A stretch of DNA of 64,000 nucleotides from Sinomonas gamaensis (GTDB lineage: Bacteria > Actinomycetota > Actinomycetes > Actinomycetales > Micrococcaceae), in NCBI RefSeq assembly GCF_005876955.1, contig NZ_SSCL01000007.1:62001-126000 (forward strand), written 5' to 3'. The notes beneath the pieces are model-generated. The model had not been told where the DNA came from, searched no databases, and saw only the letters and a list, made by a program, of their open reading frames with translations. The translations under genes and the position numbers were made by a program. Of this stretch, positions 17,489 to 25,166 are shown one piece after another (positions within the stretch are counted from its first letter, which is position 1; each line of letters begins with the position of its first letter).

Positions 17489-18172
17489 ATGATTGAACTC
17501 TGCGGAAAACAGGTCCGCGACACCCTCGACGAGCTGCTCGACCCCGCGACAACGGCCCTCGTGGTCATCGACATGCAGAAGGGCGCGGTGTTCCCGGGCG
17601 CTGCGATCGGCGACTCTGGCCACGACCTGAGCATGATGCCGCGAGTGCGCGAGCGGTGCCAGGCGGCGATCGAGGGAGCCCGGCGCAACAACGTCCCCGT
17701 GTTCCACATTCGCGTGGAGAACCTGCCCGACGGTGCGAGCTCGCCGGCCGCCTGGCTCCGGGCCCTCTACACGGCGGCGAACGGACGGCCGATCGACCTC
17801 GGCAAGCTGAGCCTCAAGGGTGACCCGGCCACCGATTTCTGCGACGAGTGCCTCCCGCTCGACGGCGAAGTGGTCATCACCAAGCGCCGTCCCAGCGCGT
17901 TCGTCGCGACAGAGCTCGGGCTCCTGCTCCGGAGCCAGGGGATCGAATCAGTGGCCCTCGTGGGCGTCTCGACCGGCGGCTGCGTTGAGGCGACGCTCCG
18001 CGACGCCGTGCACAACGACTTCTACGCCGTTCTGCTCGAAGACGCTGTGGGCGCCTACGACACGGCGGTCCACGACGCGGCGCTGACGGTCATGCGTGCC
18101 AGGCACGACCTCTGCACCGTTGACGAAGCCGTCGCGGTCTGGGACCGAGCACAGGGCGCGACCCGGCCATGA
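17489..18172 (+). CDS. isochorismatase-like cysteine hydrolase
   Basis: 227 residues of the family that includes N-carbamoylsarcosine amidase, maleamate amidohydrolase, ureidoacrylate amidohydrolase and nicotinamidase. The catalytic triad is complete: D28 in VVIDMQKG, K132 in ITKRRPSAF and C165 in STGGCVEAT. The cis-peptide VSTGGCV context matches amide hydrolases rather than true isochorismatase. It lies 24 bp after the binding-protein gene and its TGA overlaps the next MBL gene. Best guess: hydrolysis of a half-amide or carbamoyl intermediate released from a ring by a partner enzyme. Confidence 0.88.
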   Translation: MIELCGKQVRDTLDELLDPATTALVVIDMQKGAVFPGAAIGDSGHDLSMMPRVRERCQAAIEGARRNNVPVFHIRVENLPDGASSPAAWLRALYTAANGRPIDLGKLSLKGDPATDFCDECLPLDGEVVITKRRPSAFVATELGLLLRSQGIESVALVGVSTGGCVEATLRDAVHNDFYAVLLEDAVGAYDTAVHDAALTVMRARHDLCTVDEAVAVWDRAQGATRP

Positions 18173-18927
18173 GCACCACGGTTCCGGCGGTCGCCCGGCC
18201 CGAGCCCTTGGCCGGAGGGAGGGTGTACCGCCTCGGCGGCGAGATCCTTCTGGACGCGCGCGTGAGCTGGTGCCCACCGGGGGTCCGCCGGAACCAGCCG
18301 GTCAACGCGTACCTCATTCGAGGCGATGGGGGATCGGTCCTCGTGGACGCCGGCGTCCGGCTCCACGAGGTGGAGATGCTCGCCCAGCTCGGGGAACTCC
18401 TCGAGCCGGGGGAGCCGCTCTCGATCCTCCTGACCCGTACGGAGATGGAGTGCTGCCTCAACATTCCTGCGATCGAGGAACGATTCACCGTCGGCTCGGT
18501 CTGGTATACCGGGGGCATCACGGTGCCGCGATCGAGTGCGCCCGTGCGCAGAGTCTCGGTGGACCCAGGCACCTCCCGGGAGGTCGAGGTCGCCGACGGC
18601 CTGGTCCTCGAACTCGTCTCACCGCTGCTGCGGCTGCTTCCCACGCTGTGGGTCTTCGAGCCATCCTCGGGCGTTCTCCTGACGTCGGACGCATTCACGC
18701 ACCGCGCCAGCCCGGAGGAGGCCGATCCGGCCGACGGCCTCGTCAAGTTCGCCTGGTTCGCCAACGCGGACACGGCGCCGATCGCCGCTGACATCCGACG
18801 GATCGTCGAAAGCCGTGAAGTCACGGCGATCGGCCCAGGCTATGGGCTGCCTTTCGTGGGCCGCGACGAGTGCCTGCGGGCGGCCGAGCAGCTCGCCGCC
18901 CACCTCGAGGAGGTGGGACGGGGATGA
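18169..18927 (+). CDS. MBL-fold protein with RTEMEC motif (pair 2, member A)
   Basis: 252 residues, paralogue of the protein at 14071. Shared elements are LxGxIxLDxRVSW near the N-terminus, a VLVDAGVRLHEVEML strand, T89-R-T-E92-M-E94-C95 at the metal-motif position, an SPLLRLLPTLW segment, and LTSDAFTHR. Compared with flavodiiron MBL domains (HxExDH), both His are lost; the Asp is Glu here. ATGA overlaps on both ends couple it to the isochorismatase-like and the next MBL gene. Conservation of R, E, M and C between two diverged copies suggests the altered site is functional. Confidence 0.7.
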   Translation: MSTTVPAVARPEPLAGGRVYRLGGEILLDARVSWCPPGVRRNQPVNAYLIRGDGGSVLVDAGVRLHEVEMLAQLGELLEPGEPLSILLTRTEMECCLNIPAIEERFTVGSVWYTGGITVPRSSAPVRRVSVDPGTSREVEVADGLVLELVSPLLRLLPTLWVFEPSSGVLLTSDAFTHRASPEEADPADGLVKFAWFANADTAPIAADIRRIVESREVTAIGPGYGLPFVGRDECLRAAEQLAAHLEEVGRG

Positions 18928-19760
18928 ACGACGACGTCATCACCCCCGCGCGCCGCATTGCCGAGGGCGTCTTCTGGCTGGGCGGGTGCCTCTCGGCCTA
19001 CTCGGCGGGCGAGGAAGTGCACTACCACGTCTCCTCGTACTTGATCGTGGGCTCGAAGGCCACGATCCTGGTGGACACCGGCGACCCTGCCCACGCCCCG
19101 CTGGTCTTGGCCCAACTCGAACAGGCGCTCGACGGCCGCACCCTCGACTACGTCTTCCCCACCCATCCCGAAATCCCGCACGCAGGCAACCTGCCGGCCC
19201 TGCTGCAGCGCTACCCGGGGGCCGTCGTCGTCGGGGACGTGCGGGACTACGCGCTTCACTTTCCCGAGTTCGAGGGAAGGTTGGAGCCGCGCCGCCCCGG
19301 CGAGTCGATCGAGCTCGGCACGGACGCGGACAGCCGTCCCTTCCGCTTCGTCCCCGCGTACATCCGGGACCTCGAGAACACGCTCTGGGGCTACGACGGC
19401 GGGTCGGGGACCCTGTTCGTCTCCGATGGGTTCTCGTTCATCCACGACGTCCCGGCATCGGACGCCGGATCGCTGGACGACGACGAGCCCGTGCACCGCC
19501 CCGGGCAGTGCCGCCTCACCTCGGGCGAGATGCCTCTGCCGCCGACCGTCGAGCAGGCGGCCTACGGGACGGGCCGAGCCCTGTACTGGACCAAGTTCGT
19601 CGATGTCAGCGCCGCCTTCGAAGCCATCGAGCGCACGCTCGAGGAGCTGCCGACGTCGTTCATCGGCCCAGCGCACGGCAACGTGATCGACGACGTCGAC
19701 GGGATGCTCAGGACCTCGCTCGCGGCACATCGCCGGGTTTACGAAGGCCCAGCCGGGTAG
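18924..19760 (+). CDS. MBL-fold protein with HPEIPH motif (pair 2, member B)
   Basis: 278 residues, paralogue of the protein at 14949. Key segments are TILVDTGDPAHAP, H81-P-E83-I-P85-H86-AGNLP, VGDVRDYAL, LFVSDGF and IGPAHGN. Pro replaces the Asp of HxExDH as in its paralogue, and the late Asp and His are retained. It begins by an ATGA overlap with member A, the same A-then-B order as in pair 1, so the two proteins are probably made in equal amounts and may act together. Substrate unknown. Confidence 0.75.
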   Translation: MNDDVITPARRIAEGVFWLGGCLSAYSAGEEVHYHVSSYLIVGSKATILVDTGDPAHAPLVLAQLEQALDGRTLDYVFPTHPEIPHAGNLPALLQRYPGAVVVGDVRDYALHFPEFEGRLEPRRPGESIELGTDADSRPFRFVPAYIRDLENTLWGYDGGSGTLFVSDGFSFIHDVPASDAGSLDDDEPVHRPGQCRLTSGEMPLPPTVEQAAYGTGRALYWTKFVDVSAAFEAIERTLEELPTSFIGPAHGNVIDDVDGMLRTSLAAHRRVYEGPAG

Positions 19761-19824
19761 AAACCTAGAGATATTGAAGATCGATCAAAAAAATGAAGCT
19801 TTGCGAATTGCGAGGAGAGAGCTG

Positions 19825-20748
19825 ATGCGAGACCTCATCGGATACGGGGAGAACCCGCCCGTCGTCGGGTGGCCAGGCGGCGCCAAAGTCGCCGTGTCCC
19901 TCGTGGTCAACTACGAAGAGGGCGCCGAGCGATCCATCGCGGCAGGCGACGAGCGGGATGAGGACATCGTCATCTTCGGCGGCTGGTCCTCCGATCCCGC
20001 CCGCCGGAATCTCATGAAGGAATCGTTCTTCGAGTACGGGAGCCGCGCCGGGATCTGGCGTTACCTCGCGATGCTCCGGGAGCGCGGTCTCAGGGCCACG
20101 TTCATGGCGTGCGGCGAGGCCCTCGAGAAGAATCCCGAGGCGGCGCGCGCGATCGCCCGCGACGGCCACGAGATCTGCGGGCACGGCTACCGCTGGCGGG
20201 GCATGGCGGGGATGACGCCTGAGGAGGAGCGGGCCGAGATCCGCGCCTGCAAGGCAGCCATCGAGGCGACGGCCGGAGTCACTCCCGTGGGCTGGTACGT
20301 GCGCGAGGACATCACCGAGAAGACCAGGGCGATCCTCGTGGAGGAGGGCTTCCTCTACGACTCGAATTCGTATGCTGACGACCTTCCATATTTCGTGTCC
20401 GCCGGCGGCGCCAAGCACCTCGTGCTCCCGTATTCCGGGGACACGAACGACGGTCGCTTCTGGGGCCCCGGCAGCCTCGGCACCGGCGAGGACTTCTTCA
20501 CCGTGCTGAAGGACACCCTCGATTGCCTCGTTGCCGAGGGAGAGACCGTGCCGAAGATGATGTCCGTGGGGATTCACCTCAGGATCGGCGGCCGGCCGAG
20601 CGTTGCGAACGGGGTCCGGAAGTTCCTCGACTACGCGCAGAGTGTCGACGGCGTGTGGTTCGCAACGCGCGAGGAGATCGCCCGGTGGTGGCTCGCCCAT
20701 GCGCCGGCCGAGCTCCCGGGCGAGGTTTTCGAGGAGGTCGCCTCGTGA
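19825..20748 (+). CDS. PuuE-like polysaccharide-deacetylase-fold hydrolase
   Basis: 307 residues. Opens with RDLIGYGENPPVVGWPGGAKVA-type PuuE signature, followed by NYEEGAE, the metal-site segment CGHGYRW, LPYSGDTND and MMSVGIHLRIGGRP. This branch of the NodB fold contains allantoinase PuuE and cyclic-imide hydrolases; it opens N-containing rings rather than deacetylating sugars. An open frame reaches upstream to 19774, but the ATG at 19825 has AGGAG at good spacing and starts the conserved RDLIGYG block. ATTGAAG occurs at 19773, 52 bp upstream. A second copy lies at 24202-25074. Confidence 0.82.
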   Translation: MRDLIGYGENPPVVGWPGGAKVAVSLVVNYEEGAERSIAAGDERDEDIVIFGGWSSDPARRNLMKESFFEYGSRAGIWRYLAMLRERGLRATFMACGEALEKNPEAARAIARDGHEICGHGYRWRGMAGMTPEEERAEIRACKAAIEATAGVTPVGWYVREDITEKTRAILVEEGFLYDSNSYADDLPYFVSAGGAKHLVLPYSGDTNDGRFWGPGSLGTGEDFFTVLKDTLDCLVAEGETVPKMMSVGIHLRIGGRPSVANGVRKFLDYAQSVDGVWFATREEIARWWLAHAPAELPGEVFEEVAS

Positions 20749-21149
20749 AGACCTCGAACCTGACCCGCCTCGTCCACAACGTCCACGAACAGGGCTTCCA
20801 GGAGCTCGACCGCCTCGGCCTCAACGGGCAGCGGGACCAGGGCCTCGTCTCGACGCTCATCTCCCGTGACCTGAGCGGATCGGACGACCTCTGCGTGAGC
20901 TGGGGCCGGATCCTTCCCGGCCAGCGGCACCTGTGCCACCACCACCCCGACGCGTCGGAGTTCTACGTGGTGGTTGCGGGAAGCCCCCTGGTGTTCCTCG
21001 GCGACGAGGAGTACCGGGCGAAACCGGGGGACGGCATCTACATTCCCCGCGGCCTCAAGCACGGCGCGTGGAACGACACGGACGAGCCGGTCGAGCTCGT
21101 GGTCGGAGTCAGCAAGCCCGCGGACTGGGAGTTCGTGCACGATGAGTGA
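20745..21149 (+). CDS. single-domain cupin protein
   Basis: 134 residues forming one cupin barrel: HHHPDASEFYVVVAG gives the first motif and IPRGLKHGAWN the second, with metal-ligand His and Glu in place. GTG start overlaps the PuuE-like stop by four bases and has GGAGG upstream. Cupins in such clusters can be isomerases, ureidoglycolate-type lyases or binding proteins; no specific activity can be assigned. It overlaps the aldolase gene by eight bases. Confidence 0.78.
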   Translation: MKTSNLTRLVHNVHEQGFQELDRLGLNGQRDQGLVSTLISRDLSGSDDLCVSWGRILPGQRHLCHHHPDASEFYVVVAGSPLVFLGDEEYRAKPGDGIYIPRGLKHGAWNDTDEPVELVVGVSKPADWEFVHDE

Positions 21150-21855
21150 CAGAGAAGCCAGCTGCGTCGGCCTCATCACCGCCGATCCCAGCCCCACCCT
21201 GCTCGCCGTCTGCGCCCAGGCCCAGGTCGGCTTCGTGGTCCTCGACGCCGAACAGACCGGTCTCACAACCCGGGACTGCGCGGACGCCGTCCAACGGCTG
21301 CGCGGGACTGTGGTCGAGGTGTCGGTCCGCGTCCCTGACCTCGCCCCGAACACGCTCGTCTCCTTCGCCAACACCGGGGTGCACGAGCTCGTGCTCCCGC
21401 ACCTCCGGCGACCCGACGAGCTCGAGGAGGCAGCCGCCATCGTCCGCTACGCCCCGCAGGGGCTGCGTTCCCGCCAAGTCTCGCCAGCCTCGGCATTCGG
21501 AACGGACTATGCGGGCGGACCCCGGCTGAGCGTCCTCTTCGAGACGGTCGAGGCGGTCGAGCGCGTCGAGGAGTTCGTCGCGTCGGAGTCGTTCGCGGGC
21601 GGCTGGCTGGGGCCCACGGACCTCTCCGCGGACTTGCAGCGCCACGGCCGGCACGAGCCGGAGCAGCTCGACAAGGCGGTGCAGTCCGTTGTCGATGCCC
21701 TCCGTGCATCCGGGCACAGCGTGGGCCTGCCCGCGCCGTCGATGGCCCGGGCCGACGAGGTGTTCGCGCGCGGAGCCGACCGAGCTGCCGTCTACTGGGA
21801 ACGCGAACTCGCAGCGCTGATGACTGGATTTGCCGAGATGGGACGCATGTCATGA
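21142..21855 (+). CDS. HpcH/HpaI-type aldolase
   Basis: 237 residues of the class II metal-dependent aldolase family (HpaI, 2-keto-3-deoxy-rhamnonate aldolase). Typical pieces are FVVLDAEQTGLT, VSVRVPD, ELVLPHLRRP, VLFETVEAVERVEEF and GPTDLSADL. Such enzymes split 2-keto-acids to pyruvate and an aldehyde, suggesting that the carbon skeleton of the substrate is finally cleaved here. Start ATG overlaps the cupin gene by eight bases; the TGA overlaps the regulator's ATG. Confidence 0.82.
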   Translation: MSDREASCVGLITADPSPTLLAVCAQAQVGFVVLDAEQTGLTTRDCADAVQRLRGTVVEVSVRVPDLAPNTLVSFANTGVHELVLPHLRRPDELEEAAAIVRYAPQGLRSRQVSPASAFGTDYAGGPRLSVLFETVEAVERVEEFVASESFAGGWLGPTDLSADLQRHGRHEPEQLDKAVQSVVDALRASGHSVGLPAPSMARADEVFARGADRAAVYWERELAALMTGFAEMGRMS

Positions 21856-22580
21856 AGAAGCTCACCACCGCCGAGGCACCCGGATATAATTCCGCGAACC
21901 CGGAAATAATGAAGGAGCCCTTGGTGGGAGACTCTCCGAACGGTGTCATCAACGGCGGGGCCGCCAACGGCGGTGCCGGCAACGGCGCTGCCGTCAATGG
22001 CAACGGCGACCGCGATTTCTGGATCTCGCGCATCGGCGCCACGATCCGCGAACAGCGCGTAGGGCGCTTCACCGTCGAGGAGCTTGCCGAGCGCGCCGGT
22101 GTCAGTGCTGGGCTCATCAGCCAGATCGAGCGCGGCATCGGCAATCCGTCGTTTGCCACGCTCCTGCGGCTGGCGAGCTCCTTGGATCTTCCGCTGGCCA
22201 CCATGTTCAATGACCCCAGCGAAGGCCGGCACAACATGCTCGTGAGGCGTGCCGATCGCCGCCGGATCGAGATCCCGTCGCAGGGCGTGGTCATGGAGCT
22301 CATCGTTCCGGACACCGAGCGCAAGCTGGGCGTGGTGAGCATGACCATTCCCGCCCATTTCGACGGCGCCAACTCCTCCGATTCCCATGAGGGGGAGGAG
22401 TGCGTCATCGTGCAGTCGGGGTCCCTCGTCGCGACGGTCGGCGGCCAGGAGTTCCACCTCGAGGCGGGCGACAGCCTCACCTACGACGCCTCCCTCCCGC
22501 ACTGGTGGCACAACCGCACCGACTCGGCCGCCGTCATGCTCGCCGTCTCGACCCCACCCTCGCTCGGGCGGGCGCACTGA
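21852..22580 (+). CDS. XRE-family regulator with C-terminal cupin domain
   Basis: 242 residues. An N-terminal disordered tail rich in Asn-Gly (about residues 33-53) precedes an XRE helix-turn-helix (TVEELAERAGVSAGLISQIERG) and a cupin effector domain (HEGEECVIVQSG ... SLPHWWHN). This PuuR-like architecture senses a small ligand and controls catabolic genes. It is the only regulator inside the 6.9-28.1 kb cluster, so it probably governs it. The ATG at 21852 is coupled to the aldolase stop; a second in-frame ATG at 21909 would remove 19 residues. Confidence 0.88.
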   Translation: MKKLTTAEAPGYNSANPEIMKEPLVGDSPNGVINGGAANGGAGNGAAVNGNGDRDFWISRIGATIREQRVGRFTVEELAERAGVSAGLISQIERGIGNPSFATLLRLASSLDLPLATMFNDPSEGRHNMLVRRADRRRIEIPSQGVVMELIVPDTERKLGVVSMTIPAHFDGANSSDSHEGEECVIVQSGSLVATVGGQEFHLEAGDSLTYDASLPHWWHNRTDSAAVMLAVSTPPSLGRAH

Positions 22581-23299
22581 TGCCCGCCCCCGGGCCGGCG
22601 GTACGGCTCGGGGTGCTCGTGCCGTCGTCGAACTCCAACGCCGAGACCCTCACTGCCGCGCTGCTCGCCACCAGGAGCGATATCGGCGTCCACTACAGCC
22701 GCTTCCGCCTGCCGCCTGACCTCGGCGACCCGATCGACGCGTCGGTCCTGGGCGAGGCGCCGAGTCTCCTGGCCGACGTCGAGCCGGACGCCGTTGCCTT
22801 CCACGGCACCTCCGGGACCTGGGTGGGGCTCGACGGCGACCGACGCCTCTGCGCCGAGCTCGCCGAGGGCACCGGGGCCCCGGCAACGACAGCGTCCCTC
22901 GCCGTCGTCGAGGCGCTCGCCGCGCTCTCGGTGACGCGCGTCGCCGTCGTCTTCCCGGGGCCTGCGTCGATCCTGCCGCTCATCTCCGACGAGTATGCGC
23001 GCCATGGCCTCGACGTTGTCGCAACGTCGAGCCCGGAGGCGGTGCTGGCCAACCCCGAGATTGCCCGGCTGGGCGCCGACGACATCGGGGCGCTCTTGCG
23101 TCCGGCCTTCGTCCCCGACGCCGAAGCCGTGGTGTGCATCGGGACAAACCTGCGCTCGGCGTATCTCGCTGCGGCGTTCGAGCGGGAGCTCGGCCTTCCG
23201 GTCGTGGACAGCGCCGTGGCCACCCTGTGGGAGCTCCTGCGACTGGCGGGCGCCGCAAAGCCGGTGAGCGGCTGGGGCCGCCTTATGGAGACGGTGTAG
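22580..23299 (+). CDS. arylmalonate decarboxylase / maleate isomerase-like protein
   Basis: 239 residues of the Asp/Glu racemase superfamily, opening with LGVLVPSSNSNAE as in maleate isomerases and AMDases. Racemases and maleate isomerases use two Cys; here the first position is G76-T77-S78, the dioxyanion-hole triplet seen in arylmalonate decarboxylase, and only C186 (VVCIGTNLRS) remains. The C-terminus GWGRLMETV resembles AMDase GYGRL. This points to a one-Cys decarboxylase-type chemistry on a malonate-like or related acid rather than cis-trans isomerisation. TGATG overlap with the regulator gene. Confidence 0.78.
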   Translation: MPAPGPAVRLGVLVPSSNSNAETLTAALLATRSDIGVHYSRFRLPPDLGDPIDASVLGEAPSLLADVEPDAVAFHGTSGTWVGLDGDRRLCAELAEGTGAPATTASLAVVEALAALSVTRVAVVFPGPASILPLISDEYARHGLDVVATSSPEAVLANPEIARLGADDIGALLRPAFVPDAEAVVCIGTNLRSAYLAAAFERELGLPVVDSAVATLWELLRLAGAAKPVSGWGRLMETV

Positions 23300-23312
23300 C
23301 CGAACCCGGACG

Positions 23313-24209
23313 CTACCCCTCGAGGCCGCACTGCAGGAGGGCCGCCTCGACGTCCGCGCGCGAGGTCTCGTCGAGGCCGAGCAGGGGCCGCGGCAGGGAA
23401 GACTGTTTCACGAGGCCGAGGACCTCGGCCGCAGTCGCCACAACCCTCAGGCTCCCGTGCTTCCGGAAGAGCGCCCACATCGGTTCGAGGGCCTCCGAGA
23501 GGGCGAGGGCCTTGTCGCGGTCACCCGCTGCCGCGGCGTCCGTGATGGCCTTGGCCCTCTCGGGGAAGAGGCCTCCGAGGACCGAGTACCAGGCATCGGC
23601 ACCGGACACGAGGGCCTCCGCGGCGACCCAGTCGCCGCTGATGCCGAGCGACACTCCGGACGGGAGAATACGCCGCACGGCCGCGGCGCGATTGGCGACC
23701 GTCCCCGCCGGCGGGGGCGGGATCTTCACGGAGCCGACGCGGGGCAGTTCGGCGACCCTCGCGTAGAGCGCCTCGCTGAAGGTGAAGCCGGTGGTGGTGG
23801 GGTTGTCGTACAGGACGATCGGCACGGAAGCGGCCGAGTCCAGGTCAGCGAAGAGGCGGTACACCTCCTCTTCCCCAAGGCGGTGGTACGAGACCGGTGC
23901 CACGAGCAGCCCGGCAGCGCCGGCGCTCTGGGCGTCGTCGGCATACTGCAGGACGTCACGGGTGCGCAGTGCGCCCACCCCAGCCACGACGGGGACGCCG
24001 CCTGCTGCTCCCACTGCAGCGTCCAAGGCGGCCCGCCGTTCGTCCCGGTTCAGGTACGGATACACGCCGGTCGAGCCGAGGACCCCGAGCGAATCGGCCC
24101 CGCCTGCCACTGCACGGGCAACGAGGGCGGCCAGGGCCGATTCGTCGAGGACATCATCGGCCAGCGGGGTCAGCGGAAACGCGCAGAGGGAAGTGAACAC
24201 GTCAGCCAT
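23313..24209 (-). CDS. DapA/N-acetylneuraminate-lyase family aldolase
   Basis: 298 residues of the dihydrodipicolinate synthase superfamily, (beta/alpha)8 Schiff-base aldolases acting on pyruvate. Family marks: LGSTGVYPYLNRDERR, VPIVLYDNP with the catalytic Tyr, and the Schiff-base Lys in GSVKIPPP. The usual GGT(G)E of true DapA is LGSTG here, so it is a catabolic paralogue rather than lysine biosynthesis. An upstream open frame exists, but ATG at 24209 overlaps the PuuE-like stop by eight bases. It converges on the AMDase-like gene. Confidence 0.82.
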   Translation of the reverse strand: MADVFTSLCAFPLTPLADDVLDESALAALVARAVAGGADSLGVLGSTGVYPYLNRDERRAALDAAVGAAGGVPVVAGVGALRTRDVLQYADDAQSAGAAGLLVAPVSYHRLGEEEVYRLFADLDSAASVPIVLYDNPTTTGFTFSEALYARVAELPRVGSVKIPPPPAGTVANRAAAVRRILPSGVSLGISGDWVAAEALVSGADAWYSVLGGLFPERAKAITDAAAAGDRDKALALSEALEPMWALFRKHGSLRVVATAAEVLGLVKQSSLPRPLLGLDETSRADVEAALLQCGLEG

Positions 24210-25074
24210 ACTGGCAAGTGTCAGCCTGTCGTGGGTACTCGGCGTGAGGTGGACCTGCGTGCCGATCGAGCCACCACTCGACGATCTCGAGGCGCGTCGC
24301 AATCCAGGCGCCCCGTTCGAGCGCGTGGTTCAGGAACCGGTCCAGAGCGCCCGCATAGGCAGGCCTGCCGATGACTCGGGGATGCAGCCCCACGCTCATG
24401 ACCGACGGACCGGGCCGCGGGTCGTCGAGGTGCAGGTCGAGGGAACCGACGAGATGTTCCGCGAAGGCGCGGCCCGTGGGGTAGGGGCCCATCAGGCTTG
24501 AGTCGTTCGTGTCGCCGGCATAAGGCAGGACTGGCAGATGGACTCCGTCCATGCCCCAATGCGGCAGGTCGTCGTTGAAGCTGTTCGACTCGTACAGGAA
24601 CCCTTCCTCGAGGAGCGTCTTGCGCGTGTCCGGGTTGAGCCCGTCCTTCGAGTACCAGCTGGTGGGCCGCACCCCGGTTGCCTCTGTGATGGCATTGCGG
24701 GACGCCACAATGAGCGCCCGCTCCTCCTCGACGCCCAGCCCTGCGTGGGTGTCCCAGTGGTAGCCGTGGTCCGCGATCTCGTACCCGCGCTGCACGAGCG
24801 CGGCTGCGACGGGCGGATTCCGCTGCAAAGCGACAGCGCAGCAGAACGCCGTCGCCCGAACGCCGTGGCCGTCGAGGATCCTGAGGATGCGCCAGATGCC
24901 GGCTCTCGCGCCGTAATCGAAGGTGGTCTCCTGCCCCGGAGCCGCATGCGTCTCCGCGCCTTCTTCGACGTTGATCACGAGGGAGACCGCCACACGAGCG
25001 TTGCCTGGCCAGAGGTAGGCGGGCGCCTCGGCGCCGTAGCCGACGTAGTCGCGGGCGAGGGGCTGCTGGAACAT
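24202..25074 (-). CDS. second PuuE-like polysaccharide-deacetylase-fold hydrolase
   Basis: 290 residues, paralogue of the gene at 19825 with the same plan: ARDYVGYGAEAPAYLWPG, NVEEGAE, ADHGYHWDTHAG, LPYAGDTND and VMSVGLHPRVIGRP. The first metal-site segment differs (DHGYHWD versus GHGYRWRG), so the two copies may open different rings or act at successive steps. The ATG at 25074 has GAAGGA at good spacing; an extension to 25143 is possible but would cross the regulatory motif. It leads a two-gene unit with the DapA-like aldolase. Confidence 0.82.
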   Translation of the reverse strand: MFQQPLARDYVGYGAEAPAYLWPGNARVAVSLVINVEEGAETHAAPGQETTFDYGARAGIWRILRILDGHGVRATAFCCAVALQRNPPVAAALVQRGYEIADHGYHWDTHAGLGVEEERALIVASRNAITEATGVRPTSWYSKDGLNPDTRKTLLEEGFLYESNSFNDDLPHWGMDGVHLPVLPYAGDTNDSSLMGPYPTGRAFAEHLVGSLDLHLDDPRPGPSVMSVGLHPRVIGRPAYAGALDRFLNHALERGAWIATRLEIVEWWLDRHAGPPHAEYPRQADTCQYG

Positions 25075-25117
25075 CTGAGCATCCTTCAAAAGGGATTCCG
25101 GCGCGGAACGTGGAACG

Positions 25118-25134
25118 CTATAGTGAAGCAACTT
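25118..25134. promoter_or_regulatory. CTATAGTGAAG motif between divergent genes
   Basis: CTATAGTGAAG (25118-25128) differs by one base from CTATATTGAAG at 10312-10322 and is followed by CAACTTC, giving a GAAG-CAA-CTTC dyad (25124-25134). It lies between the leftward PuuE-like gene and the rightward amidohydrolase gene and is a candidate operator of the cluster's regulator. Confidence 0.4.
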
Positions 25135-25166
25135 CGATATCATGAAACTAGTGCACAGGGAGGACG

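Noticed and set aside
17489-23299. Standard nicotinate pathway (maleamate amidase plus maleate isomerase)
   Set aside because: The racemase-like protein lacks the first catalytic Cys of maleate isomerase, and no nicotinate hydroxylase or ring-cleaving dioxygenase is present.
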